From JBHGBM01 sp041946965 (GTDB lineage: Bacteria > Acidobacteriota > Terriglobia > Bryobacterales > Bryobacteraceae), in the NCBI GenBank assembly GCA_041946965.1, contig JBHGBM010000006.1:47056-111055 (forward strand): a stretch of DNA of 64,000 nt. Reading direction: 5' to 3'. Position 1 is the stretch's first letter. Every line of letters begins with the position of its first letter. The notes under the pieces were generated by a model. The model saw only the letters and a list, made by a program, of their open reading frames with translations, was not told the DNA's origin and made no database searches. Position numbers and translations under genes: made by a program. Shown in pieces: positions 8,666 to 16,912 of this stretch.

Positions 8666-9175
8666 ATGACATTTCAGATCGGCGAGAAGGTGGTGTATCC
8701 GAATCAGGGCGTAGGCACCATCGAGAATATCAGTAGCCGTTCCTTTGGCGCTCAATTCGAGAAGTTTTACCTCTTGCGCCTCACTTCCAACAGCATGACG
8801 GTGATGATCCCCTTCTCCAACGTGGATCACGTCGGGCTGCGGAAGATCGCCAGAGGAAACGAAATTTGCCGGATTCTGGATTTCCTCTCCGCGGGACGCT
8901 GTTCCCGTTGCGCGGACTGGAAGGCGCGATTCAAGCAGAACACGGAAAAGATGCTGACCGGGACGCTGTTCCAGGCTGCCGAGGTGCTCAAATCCCTGCT
9001 GATCATCCAGCAGGAGAAGACGCTCTCGTTCCGCGAAAAGCGCATGCTGGACCGCGCCCGGCAACTGCTCATTTCGGAAATCGCGATAGCGCGCCGCATC
9101 CCGAGCGAAGCGGCGGTCGGAATGCTGGACAGCGCCCTGGCCAAAGCGGGATTGAAGCTGCCGCAGGCCATCTGA
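8666..9175 (+). CDS. carD: CarD/CdnL-type RNA polymerase-interacting regulator
   Basis: CarD-family proteins bind the RNA polymerase beta subunit through an N-terminal Tudor-like domain and stabilise open promoter complexes, notably at rRNA promoters. That domain is clear here (FQIGEKVVYPNQGVGTI, YLLRLTSNSMTVMIPFSNV). It is followed by a helical C-terminal domain (SLLIIQQEKTLSFREKRML) that in the family contacts promoter DNA near the bubble. At 169 residues it has normal length for the stand-alone form. It is transcribed alone from a strong consensus-like promoter with an overlapping palindrome, suggesting regulated expression. Confidence 0.9.
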   Translation: MTFQIGEKVVYPNQGVGTIENISSRSFGAQFEKFYLLRLTSNSMTVMIPFSNVDHVGLRKIARGNEICRILDFLSAGRCSRCADWKARFKQNTEKMLTGTLFQAAEVLKSLLIIQQEKTLSFREKRMLDRARQLLISEIAIARRIPSEAAVGMLDSALAKAGLKLPQAI

Positions 9176-9297
9176 CCCGCTCCGGCCCCCTGCGGGTTCA
9201 CAACCCGCGATGCGGCAACCGTCACGCGCGGCCCGGGTTGCGCCGGCAACAGGGATGTGGCGCAACCCAGGAGCGTTAGCAACCAAACGTGCTTCAT
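9176..9297 (-). pseudogene. Orphan 5' end of a secreted-protein gene (signal peptide only)
   Basis: On the minus strand there is a CATAAT -10-like box (9321-9316), a GAGG Shine-Dalgarno-like site, an ATG at 9297 and a convincing signal peptide (MKHVWLLTLLGCATSLLPAQ). After about 40 residues the frame runs antisense into carD, where its codons look like the shadow of carD and not like a protein. The open frame continues to 8827. I read it as the surviving start of a gene whose body was lost; a real short secreted peptide or an overlapping gene is possible but less likely. Confidence 0.3.
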
Positions 9298-9345
9298 GGG
9301 GCGGTCCTCGACCACATTATGCGCAGCGGGTATGATCGTGGGAGG

Positions 9346-9714
9346 ATGATTTTCCGCCGGACCCGCCCGCATACCCCCACGTTCCAGGAGCGGCTCGAAC
9401 GCGTGCGCGCCATGGGGTTCGCGCTCGAAACGCGCGGCGCCGCCTGGCGCGCCACCCGCGGTGGGATGGCGGCCGATTTCGATCCGGCGGACATCCGGCG
9501 CATTGGCGCGCTGGCGGGGAGCGAGATCGTTCCGCTTACCGATGGCGGCTTTCAGAAATTTTTCGGCGCCCGGCCCGCGCTCGCCGGAGAACTCGAAACG
9601 CTACACGCCTGCGAGCAGGATCTCCGCCTGGCCCTCGGATTTCCTAGCCTGTACAACCAGTCGCTCGGGTCTGTCGCCACGTTTTGCCGTTACGACACCC
9701 TGCTGAGACGGTAG
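9346..9714 (+). CDS. Hypothetical protein preceding the AmmeMemoRadiSam genes
   Basis: I do not recognise the family. From ATG 9346 the product is 122 residues, soluble and without membrane segments, starting MIFRRTRPHTPTFQERL. It contains a helical half (RLERVRAMGFALETRG) and an alternating section (IRRIGALAGSEIVPLTDGG), ending LYNQSLGSVATFCRYDTLLRR, broken here only by residue limit. TATGAT at 9331-9336 would start transcription three bases before this ATG, and GGAGG abuts it; earlier in-frame starts at 9319 and 9289 lie upstream of or within that box. It ends five bases before the radical-SAM gene, so it is probably the first gene of that operon. Confidence 0.6.
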   Translation: MIFRRTRPHTPTFQERLERVRAMGFALETRGAAWRATRGGMAADFDPADIRRIGALAGSEIVPLTDGGFQKFFGARPALAGELETLHACEQDLRLALGFPSLYNQSLGSVATFCRYDTLLRR

Positions 9715-9718
9715 TCCG

Positions 9719-10816
9719 ATGACTTTGGCCGAACAACTCGCCCGCGCCACCCGCGAAGGCGAACTATACGAGGAACTCGACCGGAAGCGTGTGCGCTGCT
9801 TCGCGTGCGGCCACGCCTGCCCCATCCCCGAGGGATTCGCGGGCGTGTGCAAGGTGCGTTTCAACAACGGTGGAAAGCTGCAAGTGCCCTGGGGATACGT
9901 GAACACGCTGCACGTGGATCCAATCGAGAAGAAACCGTTCTTTCACGCTCTGCCCGGCGCGCGCGCTCTCAGCTTCGGCATGCTGGGCTGCGACCTGCAC
10001 TGCGGCTATTGCCAGAACTGGGTCACCTCGCAGGCGTTGCGCGATTTCCGCTCCGTGCTGGAGTTCCAGTCCGCCAGCCCGAAGGAGATCGCCCGGCTTG
10101 CCGTGAAGCACGGCGCCGCGGCGGTCGTAAGCACGTACAATGAGCCGCTCATCACGGCGGAGTGGGCGGTGGCGGTTTTCCAGGAAGCCAAGGCCGCAGG
10201 ACTCACCACCGGCTTTGTCTCCAACGGCAACGCCACTCCCCGGGTGCTCGAATACCTGCGCCCCTGGCTCGACCTCTATAAAGTAGACCTGAAAAGTTTC
10301 GACGACCGCCGCTATCACGAGCTGGGCGGGCGCCTGGCCCCCATTCTGGATTCCATCCGCCGCATCCATGAGATGGGCTTCTGGCTGGAAGTGGTCACGC
10401 TGCTGGTGCCCGGATTCAACGACAGCGACGAGGAACTGCGCGCCATCGCCGGTTTCCTGACCGGCATCTCGCCGGACATTCCGTGGCACGTCACCGCCTT
10501 CCACCCGGACTACAAGATGACCGGCCCGGAGGCGACCCCGGCGCGGACCCTGCTGCGCGCCGCCGAAATCGGCCGGCAGGCGGGACTCTGCTACGTGTAC
10601 GCGGGCAATCTTCCCGGCGCCGTCGGGAGGCTGGAGGACACCCTCTGTCCGGCTTGCCATGCCGCCGTGGTGGAGCGTTCCGGTTTCCGCGTGCGCGCCA
10701 ACCGGCTTACCCCTGGCGGCGCGTGCCCCTCCTGCGGTACAGTAATTCCGGGCGTGTGGAACCCGGCGCCGGGCCGGGGTCTGCGCGACGATCTCGTTCA
10801 CAAAAGGTGCGGCTGA
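9719..10816 (+). CDS. amrS: AmmeMemoRadiSam system radical SAM enzyme AmrS
   Basis: Radical S-adenosylmethionine enzyme related to pyruvate formate-lyase activase. The [4Fe-4S] motif is CDLHCGYC (Cys 91, 95, 98). An N-terminal zinc-like cluster (RCFACGHACPIPEGFAGVC) and a C-terminal ribbon (CPACHAAVVERSGF ... CPSCG) frame the barrel, as in the family. Length of 365 residues is normal. The substrate is not known with certainty; the family is defined by constant co-occurrence with MEMO1-like and AMMECR1-like proteins, which here are one fused protein encoded seven bases downstream. A small unknown gene precedes it by four bases. Confidence 0.93.
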   Translation: MTLAEQLARATREGELYEELDRKRVRCFACGHACPIPEGFAGVCKVRFNNGGKLQVPWGYVNTLHVDPIEKKPFFHALPGARALSFGMLGCDLHCGYCQNWVTSQALRDFRSVLEFQSASPKEIARLAVKHGAAAVVSTYNEPLITAEWAVAVFQEAKAAGLTTGFVSNGNATPRVLEYLRPWLDLYKVDLKSFDDRRYHELGGRLAPILDSIRRIHEMGFWLEVVTLLVPGFNDSDEELRAIAGFLTGISPDIPWHVTAFHPDYKMTGPEATPARTLLRAAEIGRQAGLCYVYAGNLPGAVGRLEDTLCPACHAAVVERSGFRVRANRLTPGGACPSCGTVIPGVWNPAPGRGLRDDLVHKRCG

Positions 10817-10823
10817 GAACCTT

Positions 10824-12248
10824 ATGGCCGCCTCGCACACTTCGCCTTACGCCGGCTCGTGGTACCCGGGCCGGACCGAAGAACTGAGCCGTCTCCTCGA
10901 CCATCTGTTCTCCTCGTCCACGAAGCGCACCGGCGAACACCTCATGCCGCACGCGCGCGCGTTCGTCGTCCCCCACGCGGGCCTGGCCTATTCCGGAACG
11001 GTGGCTGCGGCCGTGTACCGGCACATTGCGGCGCTGCGGCCGAGGCGCGTCGCGATTCTCGCCTTTTCCCACAGCGGCGGGCCGAACGAAGTCGTGGTGC
11101 CGGAGGTGGACGCCATCCGCACGCCGGTGGGCGAAGCCGTGATGGACGCGGCGGACCTGCCCTTCCGGCGCGTGTCCGAAGCGCAGGTCTGCGACCACTC
11201 CCTCGAGATCCAGCTTCCGCTGCTGCTCCGCGCCGCGCCGGAGACCCACGTGGCGCCGCTTTACGTCGGACACCTGAGCGAAAGGGCGCGCGAGGACGCC
11301 GCCCAGGCGCTCGCCGCGCTCGCCGGGCCGGACACTGTTTTCGTGGCCAGCTCCGATTTCACTCACTATGGCCGCGGATTCGGGTTCACCCCCTTTCCGG
11401 TCAACGACGAAACGCCCGAGCGGATCCGCGAGTTGGATTTCGACGTCATCCGCGCGGCCTCCAGCCTGGACCCCGCGGCCTTTCTCGCCTGCCTGCGCCA
11501 GTCCGGGGCCACGGTGTGCGGCTACAACCCCATCGCCCTGCTGCTGCGAACCCTGGCGCTCACCGGCACCGGCGATTTCTACCAGGAAACGCTCGATTAC
11601 CAGACCTCGGGCGAGATCACCGGAGAGTTCGACCACTCGGTCAGCTACGCCGCCATCGGATATTTTCCTCGCGAGGCGTTCGAGCTCGACGCGGCCGAGC
11701 GCGAATTGCTGCACGAAAGCGCGCGCCGCACGCTCAATCACCTGTTTGAGACCGGCCGCCGCAAGCCCATCCCGCCGCGCTCCATGACCCCCAACCTGGC
11801 GCGCCGCGCAGGCGTGTTCGTCAGCCTGCACGAAGGAGGCGAGCTGCGCGGCTGCATCGGCCACCGCATCGGGTACGAGCCGCTGGCGGCCGCCGTGCCG
11901 CAGCTTGCGCTCTCCGCCGCGCTCGAAGACCCGCGCTTCGAGCCCCTGCGCGCGCCCAAAAGGCCCGTCGAGATCGAAATCTCCGTTCTGACTCCCATGC
12001 GGCGCATCCGCGATATCAACGCCTTCGTGCTGGGCCGCCACGGCGCGTATTTCTCCTCCGGCATTTACCATTCGCTGCTGCTGCCCCAGGTGGCCGAGGA
12101 CCGCGATTGGGAGCGGGAGGATTTTTTCAACGCGCTGTGCCGCAAGGCCGGCTGCGGCGGCGGCGCGTGGCGCAGCCCCGGGGCGGAACTGTACGTCTTC
12201 GAAGCGCAGGTGTTCGGCGGCGCCGCGGCCGCCGCCGCAGCCGGCTAG
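10824..12248 (+). CDS. Fused AmmeMemoRadiSam proteins B (MEMO1-like) and A (AMMECR1-like)
   Basis: One 474-residue protein carries both partner domains of the AmmeMemoRadiSam set. Residues about 1-270 are the MEMO/extradiol-dioxygenase-like fold (PYAGSWYPG, VVPHAGLAYSGTVAA, CDHSLEIQLPLL, SSDFTHYG, histidines in the expected metal-pocket places). Residues about 285-470 are AMMECR1-like (FVSLHEGGELRGCIGH, VEIEISVLTPMRRI, DFFNALCRKAG). In many genomes these are separate genes. The fusion and tight spacing to amrS support a shared reaction. The biochemical role in bacteria is not settled, so I name domains only. Its TAG overlaps by four bases the stop of the convergent barrel gene. Confidence 0.93.
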   Translation: MAASHTSPYAGSWYPGRTEELSRLLDHLFSSSTKRTGEHLMPHARAFVVPHAGLAYSGTVAAAVYRHIAALRPRRVAILAFSHSGGPNEVVVPEVDAIRTPVGEAVMDAADLPFRRVSEAQVCDHSLEIQLPLLLRAAPETHVAPLYVGHLSERAREDAAQALAALAGPDTVFVASSDFTHYGRGFGFTPFPVNDETPERIRELDFDVIRAASSLDPAAFLACLRQSGATVCGYNPIALLLRTLALTGTGDFYQETLDYQTSGEITGEFDHSVSYAAIGYFPREAFELDAAERELLHESARRTLNHLFETGRRKPIPPRSMTPNLARRAGVFVSLHEGGELRGCIGHRIGYEPLAAAVPQLALSAALEDPRFEPLRAPKRPVEIEISVLTPMRRIRDINAFVLGRHGAYFSSGIYHSLLLPQVAEDRDWEREDFFNALCRKAGCGGGAWRSPGAELYVFEAQVFGGAAAAAAAG

Positions 12249-12862
12249 AACGTAAACCCCAACAGAAACTCCGCCTGGTTCCGGTTGGAGAGCAGCGAAC
12301 CGGCCGCGTCGCGGAAGTGATGCGAACCCCAGCGCGTATACCGGATTTCCGGAATCACGCGCACAAACGGCGCGCGCACCTCCACGCCCGCGCCCAACAC
12401 GAATCCGGTGGTCGTCTTGTTCTCCAATTCCTTTGGCTCGCTCGTCTCGGTGAGGTTCAGCCGCGTCGAGATGCTCTGCTTCAACCCGCTGAGCGTGTCC
12501 CAGGCGACGCCCGCGCTGAGGAACGGCCGCGCCACGGGCGCCGGAAAGCGGTATTTCAGCAGAAGCGGAAACTCCCAGGCATTGCCGGTCGTGCGGTTGT
12601 TCGTAAGCACGTCAGCCAGCGTTCCGGAGCCTTCGTAATTCAGCCGGCGGTAGAGGGCGTCGAGTTCGACGGCGAGCCCCCCGGGCAGTCCCAGTTGCAC
12701 CGAGGGCCCCACGATGTACCGCTTGGTGTTCGAATTAAACCCGAAGTTGGGGCTTCGCACGGTGGTGAAGAAGTCCGTGAGGGGGACGCCCGCTTTGACC
12801 CCCACGCTGAACTGCGGCAAAGCGGAGACCGCGGTCGCGAAGAACAGCAACAAGGTCCTCAT
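12245..12862 (-). CDS. Outer-membrane beta-barrel protein (small porin-like)
   Basis: A 205-residue protein with a short signal peptide (MRTLLLFFATAVSALPQ), amphipathic beta strands (FSVGVKAGVPL, GPSVQLGLPGGLAVELDALY, FPLLLKYRFP) and a terminal aromatic QAEFLLGFTF, as in OmpA/OmpW-size barrels of the outer-membrane beta-barrel superfamily. The role could be structural or adhesive; nothing in the sequence fixes a substrate. It is a single gene whose stop overlaps that of the convergent MEMO-AMMECR1 gene. Confidence 0.8.
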   Translation of the reverse strand: MRTLLLFFATAVSALPQFSVGVKAGVPLTDFFTTVRSPNFGFNSNTKRYIVGPSVQLGLPGGLAVELDALYRRLNYEGSGTLADVLTNNRTTGNAWEFPLLLKYRFPAPVARPFLSAGVAWDTLSGLKQSISTRLNLTETSEPKELENKTTTGFVLGAGVEVRAPFVRVIPEIRYTRWGSHHFRDAAGSLLSNRNQAEFLLGFTF

Positions 12863-12901
12863 ATAGGTAGCCGATGGATGAAAGCGGTTGCACGTTACAA
12901 G

Positions 12902-14224
12902 TCATTGTGACGGTTCGCGCAGTCCGGCGCGGCGGTGCCCCTCGCGCACGAGCGCCAGAAGATCGCTCCGCCTGGCGCCCTCGCCGGCGCGGTTCTGCAT
13001 TTCGAAAGGATCGGCCGCGAGATCGAAGTAGTGCGTCACGCGCCAGTCGCGATCCGTGACCAGCTTCTCCGTGCCGCGCACCGCCATGCGCCATTCGCCG
13101 CGCCCGCCGTCTTCTCCGGTGCGGCCCTCGCAGTAGATGGACTCGGGCCGCGGCCCTTCGCCGGACACGATCCGGCGCGAATGATCCCGCCCCTGAACCG
13201 CCGCCGGCGGCTTCGCGCCGCACAGGCCCAGCAACGTGGGCATCAGGTCCACGTTCGAGACCAGCAGGTCGCTGCGCCCGGGCTTCAGCTTCCGCGGGTA
13301 GCGCATCAGCAGCGGCACGCGTGCCGCTTCCTCGTAGGGCACGCCCTTGAACTCCAGGCCGTGTGAGCCGAGCATGTCGCCGTGATCGGAGGTGAAGACC
13401 ACGATGGTATCCTGAGCCGCGCCGGTTTCTTCCAGCGCGCCGAGCAGCCGGCCCACGTTATCGTCGAGCGCCGAACACAGGCCGTAGTAGGCGGCGCGCC
13501 CGGCGCGCGCCTTCTCCTCGTAATCTTTGGGCACGTTGGGCGGCAGGCGGAACTGCGCCGGCTTGTAATACCGCGCGTAGCGCCCGGGCGGCCTCCGCGG
13601 CGTATGCGGCGGGCCCCAGGAAACGTACAGGCAAAACGGCCGGGCGCGGTTCGCCCGCATGAACTCGATGGCGAGACCGGTCTGGTAATCGGGCTCGAAG
13701 CCGTCCTTTTGAACGGGCTGGTCCGTGTCGCGGTAGTAGGTGGAATCGTAATAGGAGTGCCCGCGGTTGAAGGCGGCCCAGTAGTCGAACCCCCGGCGGC
13801 GCGGCCCGGGCGGCACGAAACCGGGTTTGGCTTCGCCGTCCAGGTGCCACTTGCCGATGTACCCGGTGGCGTATCCCGCCCGCTTCAGTTCCGCCGCGAT
13901 GGAAGGCTGATCGAGCGGCATCAGAAGATTGTTGTGCGGCATCGAGCAGGCGCGTGGAAACCGCCCGGTGATCAGCGATGCGCGCGAGGGCGAGCACACC
14001 GGGTTGGTGACGTAGCAGCGCTCGAAATGCACGCCGCCCGCGGCCAGTTTCGCCAGGTTGGGAGCGTACAGGTCGGGGTCCCCCGCCGAGGGCAGCGTCT
14101 GCGGGCGCCACTGGTCCGCCAGAATGAAAAGCACGTTGGGACGCCGCACTGCCGCGGCCTGAGCCAGCGGGATGGCCGCTCCGGCCAGAAACCCGCGGCG
14201 CGTCAGATCGGTCTGCTTTCGCAC
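12902..14224 (-). CDS. Tat-exported sulfatase
   Basis: Hydrolyses sulfate esters, probably on polysaccharides or glycans, outside the cytoplasmic membrane. A twin-arginine signal (LTRRGFLAGAAIPLAQA) is followed by the sulfatase metal strand (RPNVLFILADQW) and the activation signature CSPSRASLITGR, whose first cysteine is expected to be oxidised to formylglycine. Further conserved parts are GYIGKWHLDG and VVFTSDHGDMLGSHG. The length of 440 residues is normal. The modifying enzyme is not in the window. The start is GTG 14224, two bases after a transcription start predicted from TAGAAT; GGGG lies immediately before it. Confidence 0.94.
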   Translation of the reverse strand: MRKQTDLTRRGFLAGAAIPLAQAAAVRRPNVLFILADQWRPQTLPSAGDPDLYAPNLAKLAAGGVHFERCYVTNPVCSPSRASLITGRFPRACSMPHNNLLMPLDQPSIAAELKRAGYATGYIGKWHLDGEAKPGFVPPGPRRRGFDYWAAFNRGHSYYDSTYYRDTDQPVQKDGFEPDYQTGLAIEFMRANRARPFCLYVSWGPPHTPRRPPGRYARYYKPAQFRLPPNVPKDYEEKARAGRAAYYGLCSALDDNVGRLLGALEETGAAQDTIVVFTSDHGDMLGSHGLEFKGVPYEEAARVPLLMRYPRKLKPGRSDLLVSNVDLMPTLLGLCGAKPPAAVQGRDHSRRIVSGEGPRPESIYCEGRTGEDGGRGEWRMAVRGTEKLVTDRDWRVTHYFDLAADPFEMQNRAGEGARRSDLLALVREGHRRAGLREPSQ

Positions 14225-14232
14225 TTACCCCG

Positions 14233-14238
14233 ATTCTA
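14233..14238 (-). promoter_or_regulatory. -10 box for the sulfatase gene
   Basis: TAGAAT (one mismatch from consensus) on the minus strand predicts a start at 14226, two bases before the GTG at 14224. Confidence 0.4.
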
Positions 14239-14267
14239 ACCGCGGAGACAATGAAGTGGGGGAAATC

Positions 14268-15617
14268 ATGAGCGACTACCGCATCGAACGCGACACCATG
14301 GGCGAAATGAACGTCCCGGCGGGCGCCGTGTACGGACCCGAAACCGCGCGCGCCGTGGAAAACTTTCCCATCAGCGGCCTGCGCTTCGAGCGGCCTTTCC
14401 TGCGCGCCCTCGGCATGATCAAGAGCGCCGCCGCGCGCGTGAACGGCCGCACCGGCCATCTTTCCCCGGAGAAGGCCGCCGCCATCCAAGCCGCCGCCGA
14501 AAAGGTAATCGAAGGGCTCTACGACGGCCAGTTCGTGGTGGATGTCTTTCAGACCGGCAGCGGCACCTCCACCAACATGAACGCCAACGAGGTGATCGCC
14601 CGCATCGCCGGCGCGCATCCCAATGACGATGTCAACCGCGGACAATCGAGCAACGACGTCATCCCCACCACCATGCACGTAGCCGCTGCGATCGAAATCC
14701 ATGAGCGCCTGCTGCCCGCCATGAGCGGCCTTCAGGCCTCGCTCGAACGCAAAGCCGCCGCATTTCACGACGTGCTGAAGATCGGCCGCACGCACTTGCA
14801 GGACGCCGTGCCGATGCGGCTCGGCCAGGAGTTCTCCGGTTACGCGCGGCAGGTGGAGGCTTCCCGCGAGCGCGTCGAAGCCGCGCTGGCCGGCATCTAC
14901 GAGCTGGCGCTGGGCGGCACCGCGGTGGGCACCGGCTTGAACGCCCCGCCGGGATTCGCCGCGGCGGTCATCGGCGAGCTGGCCGGGCGCACCGGCATCC
15001 CGTTCGTCGAGGCGCGCAATCACTTCGAGGCGCAGGGCGCGCGCGACGCCGTCTGCTTCCTGAGCGGCGCCCTGCGCGCCTATGCCGTGGCGCTTTGGAA
15101 GATCGCCAACGACGTGCGCTGGCTGGGTTCCGGACCGCGCTGCGGAATCGGCGAATTGAAACTCCCCGCCGTGCAGCCCGGCTCCAGCATGATGCCGGGC
15201 AAGGTGAACCCGGTGATCGCGGAAAGCCTGCTGATGGTGTGCGCGCAGGTGATCGGGCACGACGCCGCCATCGCCTGGTGCGCCGCGGCGGGCAACTTCG
15301 AGCTGAACGTCATGATGCCGCTGATGGCTTACGGCCTGCTCGATTCGATCGCCCTGCTGCACAAGGCCACGCGCAATTTCCAGCTAAAGCTGGTGGACGG
15401 GCTGGAAGCCGATCGCGCGCGCGCGGAGGGATTCGTCGAGCAATCCCTGGCCATGGCCACCGCGCTCGCGCCGGTGATCGGCTACGAGCGCGCCGCCGCG
15501 CTCGCAAAGGAAGCCTACGAAACGGGCCGCACGGTGCGCGAAGTGGCGCGCGAAAAAAGCGGCATCCCCGAGGTGCGGTTAAACGCGCTGCTCGATCCGG
15601 CCGGCCAGGCCGGTTAG
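14268..15617 (+). CDS. fumC: Class II fumarate hydratase
   Basis: Interconverts fumarate and malate in the citric acid cycle. Seen: TGSGTSTNMNANEVI, GQSSNDVIPTTMH, KIGRTHLQDAVPMRLGQE and the family signature GSSMMPGKVNP. Length from ATG 14268 is 449 residues, close to the usual size. The longer open frame beginning at 14172 is rejected because GGGGGA (14257-14262) sits at good spacing before ATG 14268 and MSDYRIERDTMGEMNVP matches the family N-terminus. It is divergent from the sulfatase and transcribed alone. The iron-free, oxygen-stable class fits an aerobic lifestyle. Confidence 0.95.
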   Translation: MSDYRIERDTMGEMNVPAGAVYGPETARAVENFPISGLRFERPFLRALGMIKSAAARVNGRTGHLSPEKAAAIQAAAEKVIEGLYDGQFVVDVFQTGSGTSTNMNANEVIARIAGAHPNDDVNRGQSSNDVIPTTMHVAAAIEIHERLLPAMSGLQASLERKAAAFHDVLKIGRTHLQDAVPMRLGQEFSGYARQVEASRERVEAALAGIYELALGGTAVGTGLNAPPGFAAAVIGELAGRTGIPFVEARNHFEAQGARDAVCFLSGALRAYAVALWKIANDVRWLGSGPRCGIGELKLPAVQPGSSMMPGKVNPVIAESLLMVCAQVIGHDAAIAWCAAAGNFELNVMMPLMAYGLLDSIALLHKATRNFQLKLVDGLEADRARAEGFVEQSLAMATALAPVIGYERAAALAKEAYETGRTVREVAREKSGIPEVRLNALLDPAGQAG

Positions 15618-15631
15618 TTAGCCCGCGCGCC

Positions 15632-16909
15632 CTACGCGATCTTCGGCGTGGCCCAGTGCTTCCGGTACGTGCGCCCCAGCAGGCGGTTGGCTTCCGCGTC
15701 GCCGGGAACAGTTTCGGTCTTCGGATCGAACTTGATATTGCGCCCGGTTCTCACGACCACGTTCGCCAGGTGCGTGAGGATGGTGGACTTGTGGCCGGAC
15801 TCGATCTCCGCGTTGGGCGTCTTGCGGGAACGCACGCAGTCGATGAAGTTCTGCGCGTGGGCCTCGCCCCTGCCCTCCTGGGTCTCGCCGGCGGCCATCT
15901 TGGCATCGCGGAAGAACACCTCTTTGCCCTTGTCGTCGAACAGCTTGTAGCCCTGCACGCGGCCCCAGCGGCCCACCTGGATCATGCCCTCGCTGCCGTA
16001 GACCGCGATGGCGTTGTCCTGGCCCTCCATGCCGTAGGGACACCAGATGCGCATCTCGAAAATGATCGCCTTGCCATCGCCGAAGTGGTAGGTGACGTTG
16101 ATGGTGTCCGGAGTCTGCTGGTCGTCCTGGAAGAACAGCTTGCGGCCGCCGCCGGTAACCTCAACCGGTACATCCACGCCCAGCGCCCAGCGGGCCTGGT
16201 CCAACTGGTGGATGCCGTCGTTGCCCGCGTCGCCCGTGCCGTAGTTCCAGTGCCAGTGCCAGGTGTAGTGGAACCGGTTCTGGTTGAAGGGCAGCGCGAG
16301 CGCCGGCCCGGTCCAGTTCTCGTAGTCCACGCCCGGCGGTACGGGGCTGTCCGGCTTGTGGCCGATGTCCTGGCGCAACTGCACGTCGAACGCCTTGGCC
16401 ATCACCACCTTCCCGATCTTTCCGGAACGGATGAACTCCATGGCTTCTATGGTGGCCGCGCGGCTGCGGCCCTGCGTTCCCATCTGCACGATGCGCTGGT
16501 TGCGGCGCGCCGCCTGCACCATCGCCCGGCCCTCGCGCAGGTTGTGCGACGCCGGCTTCTCGACGTAGACGTCCTTGCCCGCGTCGCACGCCATGATGGT
16601 GGCCGGGGCGTGCCAATGGTCCGGCGTCGCGATCACCACCGCGTCCACGCTCTTGTCTTCGAGGATGCGCCGGAGATCGCCTACTACTTTGGCGGGCGGC
16701 CGCCTGGCGTTTTCGATCTCCCTGGCCGCGCGGCCGATCACGCCGGAATCCACGTCGCAAAGATAGGCGATGTTCACGTCCGGCATGGCCGCGAACGCGC
16801 CGGTAAGCGCGCGTCCGCGGCCGCGCACCCCGATAATTCCGATGGTCACTTTTTCGGACGCCGGCACGGCCGCCAGCGCAGCGGTTTGCAGGAATTGTCT
16901 GCGGTCCAT
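15632..16909 (-). CDS. Gfo/Idh/MocA-family oxidoreductase, Tat-exported
   Basis: NAD(P)-dependent sugar or inositol oxidoreductase fold. The N-terminus MDRRQFLQTAALAAVPAS is a twin-arginine-like signal, and the Rossmann strand follows (VTIGIIGVRGRGRALTGAF, with GxRGRG). Substrate-side motifs include VIATPDHWHAP, GKDVYVEKPASHN (the EKP lysine) and GNDGIHQLDQARWALG. The length of 425 residues fits the large exported subgroup common in Planctomycetes and Acidobacteria that act in carbohydrate turnover. It lies three bases downstream of the PmoA-like gene, so the two form an operon. The exact substrate is unknown. Confidence 0.9.
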   Translation of the reverse strand: MDRRQFLQTAALAAVPASEKVTIGIIGVRGRGRALTGAFAAMPDVNIAYLCDVDSGVIGRAAREIENARRPPAKVVGDLRRILEDKSVDAVVIATPDHWHAPATIMACDAGKDVYVEKPASHNLREGRAMVQAARRNQRIVQMGTQGRSRAATIEAMEFIRSGKIGKVVMAKAFDVQLRQDIGHKPDSPVPPGVDYENWTGPALALPFNQNRFHYTWHWHWNYGTGDAGNDGIHQLDQARWALGVDVPVEVTGGGRKLFFQDDQQTPDTINVTYHFGDGKAIIFEMRIWCPYGMEGQDNAIAVYGSEGMIQVGRWGRVQGYKLFDDKGKEVFFRDAKMAAGETQEGRGEAHAQNFIDCVRSRKTPNAEIESGHKSTILTHLANVVVRTGRNIKFDPKTETVPGDAEANRLLGRTYRKHWATPKIA

Positions 16910-16912
16910 GTA

